This document shows, one piece after another, positions 11,022 to 21,980 of a DNA stretch of 64,000 nucleotides; position 1 is the stretch's first letter; the number at the start of each line of letters is the position of its first letter. Origin of the DNA: Parietichytrium sp. I65-24A (lineage: Eukaryota > Sar > Bigyra > Thraustochytrida > Thraustochytriidae); the NCBI GenBank assembly GCA_012862575.1, contig BLSF01000098.1, positions 1 through 64,000 of the forward strand. Direction: 5' to 3'. The position numbers were made by a program, and so were the translations under genes. The notes under the pieces were generated by a model, which searched no databases, was not told the DNA's origin, and saw only the letters and a program-made list of their open reading frames with translations.

Positions 11022-12267
11022 GCAGTAATTGGGGTTTGGTATTGCTACAATCCTTGCTGTTTTCACGAAAAAGTCCTACAAACTTCCGAATCGATGCCGG
11101 CCTCTCTGTTCCGCAATGATTTTAGCAGCGCGCACAACGTATGAATTGCTGGCAAGTAGTCTGTCAGTCACACCCACTCGCGATGCGTCACAGCCCGCCG
11201 GAATTTGTAGTGTCCGGTGACATTGGCCGTGAAGTACACCACCCGACCTGTCTCCTTTGCGCGATCACCAGGGTTGGAAGCCATTTCATTTGTCTCGCCG
11301 AGCGCCAGGTCTTGGTATTTGGACCTCGCGCAACCTCGGGCGTGGCCTTCTTTCGAGAAAATCTCCCAAAAGTCCAAGTTTTACATGCCGATCTGTTCTC
11401 GTGTCTTCCCAAGTGATATCGCAACTCCTTTTGAATCGCAGTTGTGTTCTCCCATCCAAGACGCTCTTTCGACGTTCAACACCAATGACATCCACACGCC
11501 CGAAGTTCCAAGCTCGACGAAACATGCAAGTCCTGACGATCGTCTTCTCACAGCCTCCATGAATGAATGAATCAATGAATCAATGAATCAATGAATCAAT
11601 GAATCAACTAACTCCAATGCCACATCCCACACATCCCACTCACCCAACTCAAGCCCTACAGTTAACTCTATCAAGTCCATCTAATAGTCCCATATACCGC
11701 TCGCATAGGACGGGAGGCGCGTAAGATCCAATTACCAGACGTTAACCCGCCAACGTAAAAAACGTTTTTTGCCTTATTTTTTTGTATTGTTTTCCTGTTC
11801 TATTCTGATGTATTCTGAGCGTCGTTTGCTTCATTTGCCAACTTGTCCCAATCTGCCAACACATTCACATTCGTCCATGCATCAGTCGTCAATGCCAACA
11901 ACAGCAACGAAAGAAAGAAATAAAGAAATAGGAGCACATGGGAGCACAGTAAAAACGAGACAATGAGATAACTGAGATAGATAGATAGATAGAGAGACTG
12001 ACAAGCAGATAATAAATAGATAGAAACTTAGACAGACATAGAGAGAGAGAAAGGGAGTTAGTTAGTTGACCAGCGAATGAATGAATGAATGAACAAATGC
12101 ATTGGCCGGTAAACGCAACACAACACATCCCAACACAATCAAAAGCGAAAGCGAAAACACAATCAAAAGCACAATCAAAAGCATAATCAAAGGGACACGG
12201 GAAGGAAGGCAGCGTTGTCGAGTCGGCAGAAACACGAACGGACGTGTTGTGGTACGGAGTTGCGAAG
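11022..12267. other. Intergenic with short tandem repeats and a possible broken gene
   Basis: Holds the 3' end of the GNAT gene and the promoter of DNAAF1. Microsatellites: CAATGAAT repeats at 11563-11607, GATA near 11977-11993, GAAT near 12074-12092, and CAATCAAAAGC-type repeats at 12136-12190. A possible gene remnant on the reverse strand (11168-11575) is listed separately. Confidence 0.5.
11168..11575 (-). pseudogene. Possible unrecognised gene remnant
   Basis: On the reverse strand one frame is open for about 135 codons except for a single TAA at 11378-11380. The predicted stretches read like real protein (ELGTSGVWMSLVLNVE, and ALGETNEMASNPGDRAKETG followed by VVYFTANVTGHYKF). I cannot name the family. 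It could be a decayed gene, two exons of a spliced gene, or chance, because several frames are open here. Confidence is low. Confidence 0.22.
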
Positions 12268-13728
12268 ATGGTGGGCGTGGAAATGACCGTGAAGGCGCTG
12301 CGAGACTCGGCAGAGAAGAACAAGCTGTACCGGACGGCGCGGCTGAACGACAAGATGTACTTGCACTATGTGGGATGGGACAAGATTCAGAATCTGGACG
12401 AGTACACCGGGCTCAAAGTGCTGTGGCTTGAGGGGAACGGGCTGTACAGGATCGAAGGGCTGGAGCACCAGACGGAGCTGCGCACGCTGTACTTGCAGGA
12501 GAACGTGATTGAAAAGATCGAAAACTTAGAAAACCAGACGCGACTCGACACGATCAACCTCGCGCAGAATTTTGTCTCCAAGATCGAGAATCTGAGCCAT
12601 ATGAAGGAGCTCAAGACGATCCTGCTCCCTCAAAATCGCCTCTCCAAGCCGGAGGATATCGAGCACGTCGCTCAGATTCCTTCGCTCTCTTGCCTCGACA
12701 TACAGAAGAACAACATCGAGGACCCTGCTATTCTCGACATCCTCGAGCAATGCCCAAACCTCGCGGTGCTCTACTTGCAAGGGAATCCTGTTGTCAAAAA
12801 CATCCGATTCTACCGTAAAACCGTGATCAATCGCCTGAAAAACCTCAAATATCTCGACGATCGCCCCGTTTTCGACGACGAGAGGCTTCGGGCAGAGGCG
12901 TGGTGCAGAGGCTTGGAAGAGGGTGACGTCAACACCGCTCGCCAGGCGGAACAGGATGAAGTGGAGCGACAGCGCAAGGAGAGACTCGAAAAGGAGGAGC
13001 GGAACTTTCGGGCTTTCGAGGCTATGATGGTGGAGGGCAGACGCATTCGTGCGGAGCGGGAAGCCGCTGCCGCTGCGGAAGCTGCCGATGCCTCATCTGG
13101 AAAGGAGGAGCCAGTAGCCGTTGCTGACCCCGCGCAAGTCGCCGACGCGGAGGAGGAAGAGGAGGTCAAAGACGAGGAGCGTGTGCAAGTCAATCCGTAC
13201 AGCGGCGAGCGTGTCATTCATCGGGAAGAGCATCCAGAAACGAAAGCGTTTCGCGAAGATAAGCTCAAGAGAGCAGAAGCTCGCCAAGCAGAGCTCGCAG
13301 CTCAAAACGCTGTTGCGCCACCTGTGGCCCCTGCTCAGTTAGAAAAGCCGTCTGCAACGGCAGAGATAGATGCTGGTACACCGGAAAAGATTTCTGCCAC
13401 CGCCCCGGCTCCTGCGCCTGTGCCTGCTCCTATCGCCGCTCCAGTTGCAGCCCCAATTGCACCGCCTGTAGCGAACGCCAATGGGGATGGTGTAGACGGC
13501 GCAGTTGTAGAAACACGTGATTCCGATAAACAGGTAGAAGAAACTGCCGAAACGACTGGTACTGACGGACCGGTCGATCAGGCTCCGGAGCAACCAGAGT
13601 CAGGGACTGCAGAGTCGATAGAAGTTAGCGAGAGGCAGGATGCTCAGGACACGGACTCGGAGCACTGCAAGAAGGCACAAGCAAGTATTCCCACCGACTT
13701 GGGAACTGATGTTGACGCCCTGGACTAA
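12268..13728 (+). CDS. DNAAF1: Dynein axonemal assembly factor 1 (LRRC50/ODA7-like)
   Basis: 486 residues from ATG 12268. The N-terminal half has the family signature [18 protein letters not shown], then [20 protein letters not shown], followed by about six SDS22-like leucine-rich repeats to about residue 190 and the LRR cap [15 protein letters not shown] charged coiled-coil region follows (residues 205-265), then an Ala/Pro/Glu-rich low-complexity tail. DNAAF1 (ODA7 in Chlamydomonas) helps pre-assemble axonemal dynein arms in the cytoplasm, so its presence implies the organism builds motile flagella at some stage. No intron is needed. The [13 protein letters not shown]-type tail is lineage-specific. 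Confidence 0.93.
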   Translation: MVGVEMTVKALRDSAEKNKLYRTARLNDKMYLHYVGWDKIQNLDEYTGLKVLWLEGNGLYRIEGLEHQTELRTLYLQENVIEKIENLENQTRLDTINLAQNFVSKIENLSHMKELKTILLPQNRLSKPEDIEHVAQIPSLSCLDIQKNNIEDPAILDILEQCPNLAVLYLQGNPVVKNIRFYRKTVINRLKNLKYLDDRPVFDDERLRAEAWCRGLEEGDVNTARQAEQDEVERQRKERLEKEERNFRAFEAMMVEGRRIRAEREAAAAAEAADASSGKEEPVAVADPAQVADAEEEEEVKDEERVQVNPYSGERVIHREEHPETKAFREDKLKRAEARQAELAAQNAVAPPVAPAQLEKPSATAEIDAGTPEKISATAPAPAPVPAPIAAPVAAPIAPPVANANGDGVDGAVVETRDSDKQVEETAETTGTDGPVDQAPEQPESGTAESIEVSERQDAQDTDSEHCKKAQASIPTDLGTDVDALD

Positions 13729-13968
13729 GAACACCTTTTCGCACACAGAGACTTTCAAGACCGACTGGAAGCCAACTATTCACTCCTTCATTGCGCGCAA
13801 CCAAGCTTTGCTATATCTATTTTTTATGTTGCTAAAAATCATTTGAAACGCGCCTTGATAGAGCATTTTTTGATTCAGAATCTCTACCGTTCCGATTTTT
13901 CTTTTACAATCTAACCTTTCAAGAGAGGGAATTCCAATCTCTTCCCCACACTAAAAGAGAGAGAGGGA

Positions 13969-14963
13969 GCTTCAATAAATACATCATTCTATGTTCGGAC
14001 TCTACTCGTATATTGGCAAGAAGGTGTTGAACGCATTCTCCGCAAAAACGCCAGGGTCATTGAACCGCCGGCCAGTGTTTATAGCGTCGATTGACTCCAT
14101 CTCAGACGCGGAGAGTGTCATGCTGAAGGCGGCCAGATTTTGCTCATTGTGACGCGCATTCGCGGACTTGAATACTGCGCCGGTTCCACGCTGCAGAGCC
14201 CAAAGTAGCATTACTTGCTGTGGCGTGGCGTTGTTTGCTTGGGCAATTCGCTGAATTGTTTCATTATCTGCCAAGCTGTCTTGCTCGGAAGCCATTCCAA
14301 TCTCCATATAGCTTGCTGGACCCAGTGCAGAAAAGCCCATCACCTGAATACCACTTTGCTTGGCGAAACGCAGGAGCTGTTGTTGAGAGTTGAGAGGGTG
14401 CAGCTCCACCTGCAACACAGCGGGTGGCAGCTTAGCGTACGAGAGCATGTCTCTCAAGAGCTGGATGTTGAAATTGCACACACCAATGCTGCGAGCGCGG
14501 CCCTCAGTGACCAAGGCTTCCATATTACGCCAAGTTTTCTCCATCGGTATCGCAGCAAGTTCGACCTGTGGATGAGAAGCCGATGGATCGTACAACCACT
14601 CTGGTGGGTAGCGCGTATCGAAGGGAACAAACTTTTGCGCAATTGGAAAGTGAACCATGTACAAGTCTACATAGTCTAAGCCAAGGTCCTCCAGGGTACG
14701 ATTCAGTGCGGCTTCGACATGGTCCCCGTGATACGTGTTCCAAAGCTTGGAGACCACAAGAGCTCGTCGCAGCGGACCAATCCTTGCTCAATGGCCATCG
14801 CAATTCCTTGGCCAACCTGTTTCTCGTTACCATAGTCACAGGCGCAGTCCAGGTGCCGCACGCCAGCTTTGATTGCATCAACCACAACTTGAGCGGTAGA
14901 CTCTTTGGGGACCTTCCAACCTCAAGAGCCAAGCGAGGCATGAAGTCGCCATTGTAAACTCGC
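13969..14963 (-). pseudogene. Truncated aldo-keto reductase copy (duplicate of the AKR half of the gene at 21981-24092)
   Basis: About 995 bp nearly identical to 21948-22940, the 3' half of the dioxygenase-AKR fusion gene on the same strand. It contains the AKR C-terminal domain and its stop codon but none of the dioxygenase half. Similarity begins abruptly at GCTTCAATAAATACATC and stops at CATTGTAAA. Relative to the intact gene it lacks one A near 14757 and has a changed junction near 14920, so the frame is broken. It has no start of its own and is best read as a recent partial segmental duplication. A second, differently damaged version sits at 16019-16594, probably the other allele. Confidence 0.85.
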
Positions 14964-15771
14964 TTGCCAATAGCTCTCAATCTCCTCATGAACAAGAAAA
15001 GCGAGTACCAGTAAATGCAATTTCACAAGTCAATTTTCCCCTCTCTTCCTTCGCAAAGTGGGCTTCAAAGTGTTCCAAGCTTTCCCCTCGCGGTGACTGC
15101 TACTGTAGAGGAGTGGATGCCATCCGTTCTATGCCCTGTATGCCCAACGACTTCATGACACATCATGACACGATCATACACGCCCGAGCTGTACAAAAGT
15201 CAACACAGTCACGAAATGGCAACTACTTATCAACTTATCACTGTCAGAGTGTGCACCATGTGGAAACTGAAACTGCGCCTTTTCGTCTTTGGCTTTCTTG
15301 ACTTGGCTAAGGTGAGAAGCGAGTACCGTACCCGATTGAGTAGAGGTGCGAGTACTCAGTACCGTACCGGAACGTGCGCAGCTGCAGAAGGATCCTTCCT
15401 CCTTCCTCCTTCCTCCGTCTCTTTTGCTGACAAATTTCGATTGATGAGAAAAGAGCCAAAATGCGCCAACCAAAACTAAAAACCCTCGGCGTTCTCGACT
15501 TTCTCCACATCACCGTAACCAGTTCGAATCATTTCGAACACTTCGAACGCGCTGAAGTTTCCACTTTGTTCAGTAACTGATGATAGCTGTTCCGTGAAGC
15601 GTGTAGCTGGGATGTAGACGTGGCATCACAGTCCAGTCCAGTCCAGTCTAAGCAGCAATCTAAGCCTTGAAGCAATCCTCCTTTGTTCATCACGGTGATA
15701 CCAAATGACCAAATGATACCAACCTCTTCTTTCAAATTGGCATCCCATTGGCACTGAGCGGTGATCGAAGC
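14964..15771. other. Intergenic, repeated at 16595-17310
   Basis: No gene seen. From about 15044 onward this matches 16595-17310 with a few substitutions and small indels, including GAGTACCGTACC and GCGAGTACTCAGTACC motifs and a CCAGTCCAGTCCAGTCTA repeat just upstream of the P-loop gene start. It is the upstream region of that gene. Confidence 0.6.
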
Positions 15772-16017
15772 ATGAACTTCATCTGCAGGAAGTCGAAGAA
15801 TCCCGTGACACGTCCCGCCGCGCTGGAAGAGGCAGACGGAGAGGAGACGGACGACAGACAAAGACGCAGGAGCAGCGGTGCGGGAGCGACCTTGGGTGAT
15901 TGTGTAGAAGCCGACAAGAAGAAGAAGGAGAAGAAGAATTTCTTTAGAAGGTCGTCTGGGAAAGCAGCGAAGGCGAAGGACTCCATCACAAAGTTTGCGC
16001 TCTCTGGCCAGAACCAA
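15772..16017 (+). CDS. 5' end of the P-loop protein gene, cut off by the N at 16018
   Basis: 82 codons that match the first 82 codons of the gene at 17311-20073 with one substitution near the end (GQNQ against GQSQ). The frame is open but ends at the single N at 16018, after which unrelated-strand AKR sequence begins. I read it as the end of a contig carrying the other allele, not a separate gene. Confidence 0.75.
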
Positions 16018-16018
16018 N
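16018..16018. other. Single-N contig junction 1
   Basis: The sequence before the N (14224-16017) and after it (16019-17555) are near-copies in the same order and orientation. This is what an unmerged overlap between two contigs would look like. Confidence 0.8.
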
Positions 16019-16594
16019 CGTGGCGTTGTTTGCTTGGGCAATTCGCTGAATTGTTTCATTATCTGCCAAGCTGTCTTGCTCGGAAGCCATTCCAATCTCC
16101 ATATAGCTTGCTGGACCCAGTGCAGAAAAGCCCATCACCTGAATACCACTTTGCTTGGCGAAACGCAGGAGCTGTTGTTGAGAGTTGAGAGGGTGCAGCT
16201 CCACCTGCAACACAGCGGGTGGCAGCTTAGCGTACGAGAGCATGTCTCTCAAGAGCTGGATGTTGAAATTGCACACACCGATGCTGCGAGTGCGGCCCTC
16301 AGTGACCAAGGCTACGCCAAGTTTTCCTCATCGGTATCGCAGCAAGGTCGACCTGTGGATGAGAAGCCAATGGATCGTACAACCACTCTGGTGGGTAGCG
16401 CGTATCGAAGGGAACAAACTCTTGCGCAAATGGAAAGTGAACCATGTACAAGTCTACATAGTCTAAGCCAAGGTCCTCCAGGGTACGATTCAGTACAGCT
16501 TCGACATGGTCCCCGTGATACGTGTTCCAAAGCTTGGAGACCACAAAGAGCTCGTCGCGGCGGACCAATCCTTGCTCAATGGCCATCGCAATTC
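16019..16594 (-). pseudogene. Second version of the truncated aldo-keto reductase copy
   Basis: Matches 14224-14806 on the same strand. It differs by an 8-bp deletion near 16313 (CAAGGCTACGCC against CAAGGCTTCCATATTACGCC), several substitutions, and a junction at 16594 where 237 bp present in the first version (about 14807-15043) are missing. It keeps the A that the first version lost near 14757. Both versions are non-functional, each damaged in its own way, as expected of two alleles of a decaying copy. Confidence 0.8.
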
Positions 16595-17310
16595 TCTTCC
16601 TTCGCAAAGTGGGCTTTGTAGTGTTCCAAGCTTTCCCCTCGCGGTGACTGCTACTGTAGAGGAGTGGATGCCATCCGTTGTATGCCCTGTATGCCCAACG
16701 AGTTCATGACACATCATGACACGATCATACACGCCCGAGCTGTACAAAAGTCAACACAGTCACGAAATGGCAACTATCTATCACTGTCAGAGTGTGCACC
16801 ATGTGGAAACTGAAACTGCGCCTTTTCGTCTTTGGCTTTCTTGGCTTGGCTAAGGTGAGAAGCGAGTACCGTACCCGATTGAGTAGAGGTGCGAGTACTC
16901 AGTACCGTACCGGAACGTGCGCAGCTGCAGAAGGATCCTTCCTCCTTCCTCCATCCTCCGTCTCTTTTGCTGACAAATTTCGATTGATGAGAAAAGAGCC
17001 AAAATGCGCCAACCGAAACTAAAAACCCTCGGCGTTCTCGACTTTCTCCACATCACCGTAACCAGTTCGAACACTTCGAAGGCGCTGAAGTTTCCACTTT
17101 GTTCAGTACCGGTAGCTCATGATAGCTGTTCCGTAAAGCGTAAAGCTGGGATGTAGACGTGGCATCACAGTCCAGTCCAGTCCAGTCTAAGCAGCAATCT
17201 AAGCCTTGAAGCAATCCTCCTTTGTTCATCACGGTGATACCAAATGACCAAATGATACCAACCTCTTCTTTCAAATTGGCATCCCATTGGCACTGAGCGG
17301 TGATCGAAGC
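16595..17310. other. Intergenic, second version of the P-loop gene upstream region
   Basis: No gene seen. Same content as 15044-15771 with small differences. Presumed promoter and 5' leader of the gene starting at 17311. Confidence 0.55.
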
Positions 17311-20073
17311 ATGAACTTCATCTGCAGGAAGTCGAAGAATCCCGTGACACGTCCCGCCGCGCTGGAAGAGGCAGACGGAGAGGAGACGGACGACAGACAA
17401 AGACGCAGGAGCAGCGGTGCGGGAGCGACCTTGGGTGATTGTGTAGAAGCCGACAAGAAGAAGAAGGAGAAGAAGAATTTCTTTAGAAGGTCGTCTGGGA
17501 AAGCAGCGAAGGCGAAGGACTCCATCACAAAGTTTGCGCTCTCTGGCCAGAGCCAAGTGTTTCTCTGGGTGAACGAGGAGGAGAAGAATCTTGACGCACA
17601 CGACTTTCCGGATTTTGCCGAGATAAAAGACGCAGTCCGGGCTGTGAAGGAGCCGGGGGGCACTGTGTACCCCAATATACTTGTTATCGTGTGTGGCCTG
17701 AACCGCAAGACCGTGCTTGCGTCCATCAAGCAAATCCTCGGGGACTCTGGGAGCTCTGTCGGCGTATTCACGCCTGACCAATATCGCAGCGACGCTTTCC
17801 GCGAAGCGTTTCCTGGTGAAACGTTCGAGTTTAACGTTGCATACCGCCATCATCTAGTGCCATCTTTGCGCCGATACTTTCGTGCTGATCAATTCGACCA
17901 AGCCATAGGGTACAACCGGCACGATGGCATCCTCAAAGCATGCAACTTTTTACTGGAAAGGAGTTTGAGGGTCACTGGAAGCAGGAGGAATGTTCGCGAA
18001 TTCCAGAAAGCATGCGAGGCCTCGGCCGGAGTCCCAATCGCGATACCTTTTCCGGAACGGCTGATGCCCGCTGAGCAAGTTTCTATGGCACAGGTCGCCG
18101 GAAGATACGAAACCGACGGAGCCTCAACATCAGAAGACTCGCGTCTCCTCTTCATCGAGCGAGACGAGCTCTTTGACGATGATTCATTCCCTCCCCGAGG
18201 GTCTGGATTTTACCCTGACTTGATTCTAGCCGACATTCCGGAAAAGGATGGAGGACTCGGACGTCAGCTCACCATTCTCGTGGCCAAAGTCATCGAAGAA
18301 GGAAAGCACCCAGACAAGACCATGAAGATTACCCTCTCCAAGGGTGGACAAGTGTCGAGGAGCGCGTTGATCAACGCCCGCCTTGGTGCCATTCTCGCAC
18401 AGCCTGGTTCGGAGGAGGCTGAAGAAGCGGAAGCTGCAACCACCGGGACCCGGCGCACAAGCGGGTTCCGAGGAGTGGCATTTTCCAAAACCACACCGAA
18501 AGATCAACGGTCTTTCCAACTTACGTTCGAGTACGAGCTCACGTTCTTCGACAAGGAGACCTATCAGAAGGTGAGAAGGGTGTTGGATACGCATGATATC
18601 CCGTCTGCCCGAGAAACCAGGCGCTCGATGTCTGCTTTGGCCACGAATCGGTGGCGTTTCTATGACCTCCAACCCCATGTGAGGGAAGATCTGCTCCACA
18701 TGAGTGTGACACTTCCGCCGCTGGATGAAACTCAGCCTGAGACCTGGCGCGAACTGTTGTGCGGAGCGAGGCTCTCGAGCGTGCACAAAGCTCCGGTTAC
18801 CAACACTTTGACGATCCCAATTACGCTCTACGGGCCGAAAGGTTCAGGCAAGACCTCCTTGATGCACACGTGGCGAGCCGCAGCCAATCGCACGCTCTAC
18901 TCGTGGCTCTTGTCATTTGAAGCGAGGAAACATGATCTTTGCGTTGAAGAAGGTTCGTTTTCTGGTGACGTTGTCGTTTATGATACGATTCCTATGGACA
19001 CTACGCCAAGGGAAGCGTCACCAGTTCGAGCTTCTAGGGGGTGGTTTTTGAAGTACAATGATTTTGATCGAGCCCGTCTGGTGATACACGACTCGCGGCC
19101 TGCGCGTGACACAAAAACATCAGTTAATGGCTTCCCTTACCCATTAGGGATGATGGTGCTTGTGTTGAGTGCTGACGAAGCGGTGCACGTTCTATTGGAT
19201 GTCCCAGCGGAGGTCGTACGTCTCGAGAGTAAAATTGAAAACTTGAAGAGGAGCTGGAGCCAGCTGAGTGAGAAAGAGAGAAATTCTTGTGAGTGCAAAA
19301 CCGAGGACAAGTACAATTCGTACAGGGAGAAGGAGCAAAAGGACTGTGAAGATCGTATTGAGAAACTGAAAGCCGATATCGAAGTCGTGACAAATGGCTG
19401 GAAGAACCTCGTCGGGGAAGAGAGGGAAGGAAATAGATCCGAACTTTCGAGGTATCCCTCAGTTGCCTGCGTTCTCACAGTTTCTGGCGGCAACGAAATG
19501 TCCGACTTCGAGCCAGTATTCGCAGAAATCAGAAAGCTTCTTGGCGTTAGGAGGGTCGTGTCAGCCAAGATATTTTCTCCAGTCGATGATATCGAGTGCG
19601 CCCGTCTTTTAGATCTCTACGAAACGGACAAGAACTCGTGGCGAAATGAATACAAGAAGTGGGAAATCACCGCTTGCGACTCGCTGGACGCTCTGGAGGC
19701 AGTGACGGCTAATATTTACAGCAACGAGTGTGCGATTCTGGACGGCCATATCGCAGATCACGGCGGCGAGGAGGCGATGCGCAACGAGGCCGTCCGCGGC
19801 ATGAAGGGGACTGCAAAGTGCCACTATTGGCGCCTCCTCAGCATCTTTCGCGCCAACAAGGACGCCTTTGAACAATTGTACATCCACCAGATCGAAGATT
19901 TTCTTCACTACCCAAATACAATTATCGAAGATATCATATCTGAGATCCAGTTTCCAGTGGCAACTGCGGACTTCCTCCGAGAGGCAGTTTCCTATTTTCG
20001 CCACCTAGAGGAGGGGGACCATGATGATGCTGGAACATGTGAAGCGCTCGCTGCTTTGCGCAAAGGCAACTAA
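17311..20073 (+). CDS. Unrecognised 920-residue P-loop NTPase-like protein
   Basis: Starts at ATG 17311 (MNFICRKSKNPV); a basic, lysine-rich N-terminal 80 residues is followed by an alpha/beta region (PNILVIVCGLNRKTVLASI), a middle region with an acidic/alanine patch, and a Walker A motif GPKGSGKTS near residues 508-516. A possible switch-like strand (DVVVYDTIP) and hydrophobic strands (GMMVLVLSADEAV) follow, then a charged coiled coil of about 70 residues and a helical C-terminus. The P-loop resembles those of Ras/Roc or dynamin-like GTPases more than AAA proteins, but I see no clear NKxD motif. Function unknown. A second version of its 3' third follows at 20454-21391, identical except for a sharply bounded 133-bp patch (codons about 851-895). 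Confidence 0.75.
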   Translation: MNFICRKSKNPVTRPAALEEADGEETDDRQRRRSSGAGATLGDCVEADKKKKEKKNFFRRSSGKAAKAKDSITKFALSGQSQVFLWVNEEEKNLDAHDFPDFAEIKDAVRAVKEPGGTVYPNILVIVCGLNRKTVLASIKQILGDSGSSVGVFTPDQYRSDAFREAFPGETFEFNVAYRHHLVPSLRRYFRADQFDQAIGYNRHDGILKACNFLLERSLRVTGSRRNVREFQKACEASAGVPIAIPFPERLMPAEQVSMAQVAGRYETDGASTSEDSRLLFIERDELFDDDSFPPRGSGFYPDLILADIPEKDGGLGRQLTILVAKVIEEGKHPDKTMKITLSKGGQVSRSALINARLGAILAQPGSEEAEEAEAATTGTRRTSGFRGVAFSKTTPKDQRSFQLTFEYELTFFDKETYQKVRRVLDTHDIPSARETRRSMSALATNRWRFYDLQPHVREDLLHMSVTLPPLDETQPETWRELLCGARLSSVHKAPVTNTLTIPITLYGPKGSGKTSLMHTWRAAANRTLYSWLLSFEARKHDLCVEEGSFSGDVVVYDTIPMDTTPREASPVRASRGWFLKYNDFDRARLVIHDSRPARDTKTSVNGFPYPLGMMVLVLSADEAVHVLLDVPAEVVRLESKIENLKRSWSQLSEKERNSCECKTEDKYNSYREKEQKDCEDRIEKLKADIEVVTNGWKNLVGEEREGNRSELSRYPSVACVLTVSGGNEMSDFEPVFAEIRKLLGVRRVVSAKIFSPVDDIECARLLDLYETDKNSWRNEYKKWEITACDSLDALEAVTANIYSNECAILDGHIADHGGEEAMRNEAVRGMKGTAKCHYWRLLSIFRANKDAFEQLYIHQIEDFLHYPNTIIEDIISEIQFPVATADFLREAVSYFRHLEEGDHDDAGTCEALAALRKGN

Positions 20074-20452
20074 CAAATGAAGCATTTTGTTATTTCTGTT
20101 TCTCCTCTCTTTCTCGAACAACTTATCGGAATGAGCTACTAGTAGCTAGCAAGCCTTTTGAACCCAAGCATGACCTCAGGTCGAAGTGTCTGCTCGAAAG
20201 AATTCTTACGATCAAAGTCCTTGCGCACGAGTAAAACAAATTTCCATGTCTTGCTTGTCACGTCGCAGTTTGGTGGAGTCATGCTCGTCATAAGCCTTTT
20301 TAACTCTTTGAGCGCAACTATACCTAGCTAGCTTGAAATTGTTCCAACCATCCTTGATGACAGTGTCCCGCAAGCATTGCATGAGCGTATCACTCACACG
20401 TTTGCGAGCAACTTTCCAATAAGATTTGACGGCTGCGTACAGCTTTTCCTGT
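20074..20452 (-). pseudogene. Dynamin-like C-terminal fragment, first version (cut by N)
   Basis: The reverse strand carries the same fragment as 21464-21890 but with small indels near 20232 that shift the frame, and it is cut at the N at 20453. The preserved part encodes SDTLMQCLRDTVIKDGWNNF. It follows the P-loop gene stop by about 140 bp and probably is the other allele of the fragment below. Confidence 0.45.
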
Positions 20453-20453
20453 N
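20453..20453. other. Single-N contig junction 2
   Basis: 19136-20452 before the N and 20454-21770 after it are the same segment at a constant offset of 1318 bp, starting mid-gene. This is best explained by an unmerged overlap of two contigs. Confidence 0.8.
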
Positions 20454-21391
20454 CTTACCCATTAGGGATGATGGTGCTTGTGTTGAGTGCTGACGAAGCG
20501 GTGCACGTTCTATTGGATGTCCCAGCGGAGGTCGTACGTCTCGAGAGTAAAATTGAAAACTTGAAGAGGAGCTGGAGCCAGCTGAGTGAGAAAGAGAGAA
20601 ATTCTTGTGAGTGCAAAACCGAGGACAAGTACAATTCGTACAGGGAGAAGGAGCAAAAGGACTGTGAAGATCGTATTGAGAAACTGAAAGCCGATATCGA
20701 AGTCGTGACAAATGGCTGGAAGAACCTCGTCGGGGAAGAGAGGGAAGGAAATAGATCCGAACTTTCGAGGTATCCCTCAGTTGCCTGCGTTCTCACAGTT
20801 TCTGGCGGCAACGAAATGTCCGACTTCGAGCCAGTATTCGCAGAAATCAGAAAGCTTCTTGGCGTTAGGAGGGTCGTGTCAGCCAAGATATTTTCTCCAG
20901 TCGATGATATCGAGTGCGCCCGTCTTTTAGATCTCTACGAAACGGACAAGAACTCGTGGCGAAATGAATACAAGAAGTGGGAAATCACCGCTTGCGACTC
21001 GCTGGACGCTCTGGAGGCAGTGACGGCTAATATTTACAGCAACGAGTGTGCGATTCTGGACGGCCATATCGCAGATCACGGCGGCGAGGAGGCGATGCGC
21101 AACGAGGCCGTCCGCGGCATGAAGGGGACTGCAAAGTGCCACTATTGGCGCCTCCTCAGCATCTTTCGCGCCAACAAGGATGCTTTTAAGGAGCAAGGGT
21201 ACAGGTCTATTGAAGACATCGTCATGTACCTCGGCGAGCATGGTGAGTCTTTAATGGATACGCTCGATATTCGCGGCGCGGATCGAATGTTGTTCCTTCA
21301 AGCAGTGGCATACTTTCGCCACCTAGAGGAGGGGGACCATGATGATGCTGGAACATGTGAAGCGCTCGCTGCTTTGCGCAAAGGCAACTAA
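20454..21391 (+). CDS. 3' third of the P-loop gene, second version with a different C-terminal module
   Basis: Open from the N to a stop at 21391, matching codons 609-920 of the gene at 17311. About 727 bp upstream of the patch look identical to the first version, then 133 bp (21181-21313) differ heavily with no length change, then identity resumes at TTTCGCCACC. The alternative module encodes YRSIEDIVMYLGEHGESL and onward in place of LYIHQIEDFLHYPNTIIED. Both modules look helical and share the pattern IED, L, DI, F(L) and AVxYF. It has no start codon of its own because it begins at the contig edge. Confidence 0.75.
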
Positions 21392-21456
21392 CAAATGAAG
21401 CATTTTGTTATTTCTGTTTCTCCTCTCTTTCTCGAACAACTTATCGGAATGAGCTA

Positions 21457-21890
21457 CTAGTAGCTAGCAAGCCTTTTGAACCCAAGCATGACCTCAGGTC
21501 GAAGTGTCTGCTTAAAAGAATTCTTACGATCAAAGTCCTTGCGCACGAGTAAGCAAATTTCCATGTCTTGCTTGTCAGGTCGCAGTTTGGTGGAGTCATG
21601 CTCGTCATAAGCCTTTTTAACTCTTTGAGCGCAACTATACCTAGCTAGCTTGAAATTGTTCCAACCATCCTTGATGACAGTGTCCCGCAAGCATTGCATG
21701 AGCGTATCACTCACACGTTTGCGAGCAACTTTCCAATAAGATTTGACGGCTGCGTACAGCTTTTCCTGTTGAAACTCTCTCCTCTGTGCCTTGACTAACA
21801 CGGCAAAGTGAGCCTTAAGTACAGCCTCGAAAACATGTTTCAGCTTAGATACCCTCACTTCTTTGTCCGCAAAAGCGTATGTGTGTCAGG
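21457..21890 (-). pseudogene. Possible dynamin-like GTPase effector domain fragment
   Basis: About 144 open codons on the reverse strand. The text YAAVKSYWKVARKRVSDTLM resembles the start of the dynamin GTPase effector domain (a Y/W-KVARKRF-D-V pattern), part of the stalk that drives dynamin assembly. There is no GTPase domain upstream: the frame stops near 21890 and the dioxygenase-AKR gene ends at 21981. No in-frame ATG begins it. I infer a leftover C-terminal fragment of a dynamin-like gene. The family match is by eye and uncertain. Confidence 0.35.
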
Positions 21891-21980
21891 TTTCGATTCA
21901 CGCAATTTTTCGGCAAAGCAGTAGGAGATTCCGCCCCCAGAATTTACGCTTCAATAAATACATCATTCTATGTTCGGACT

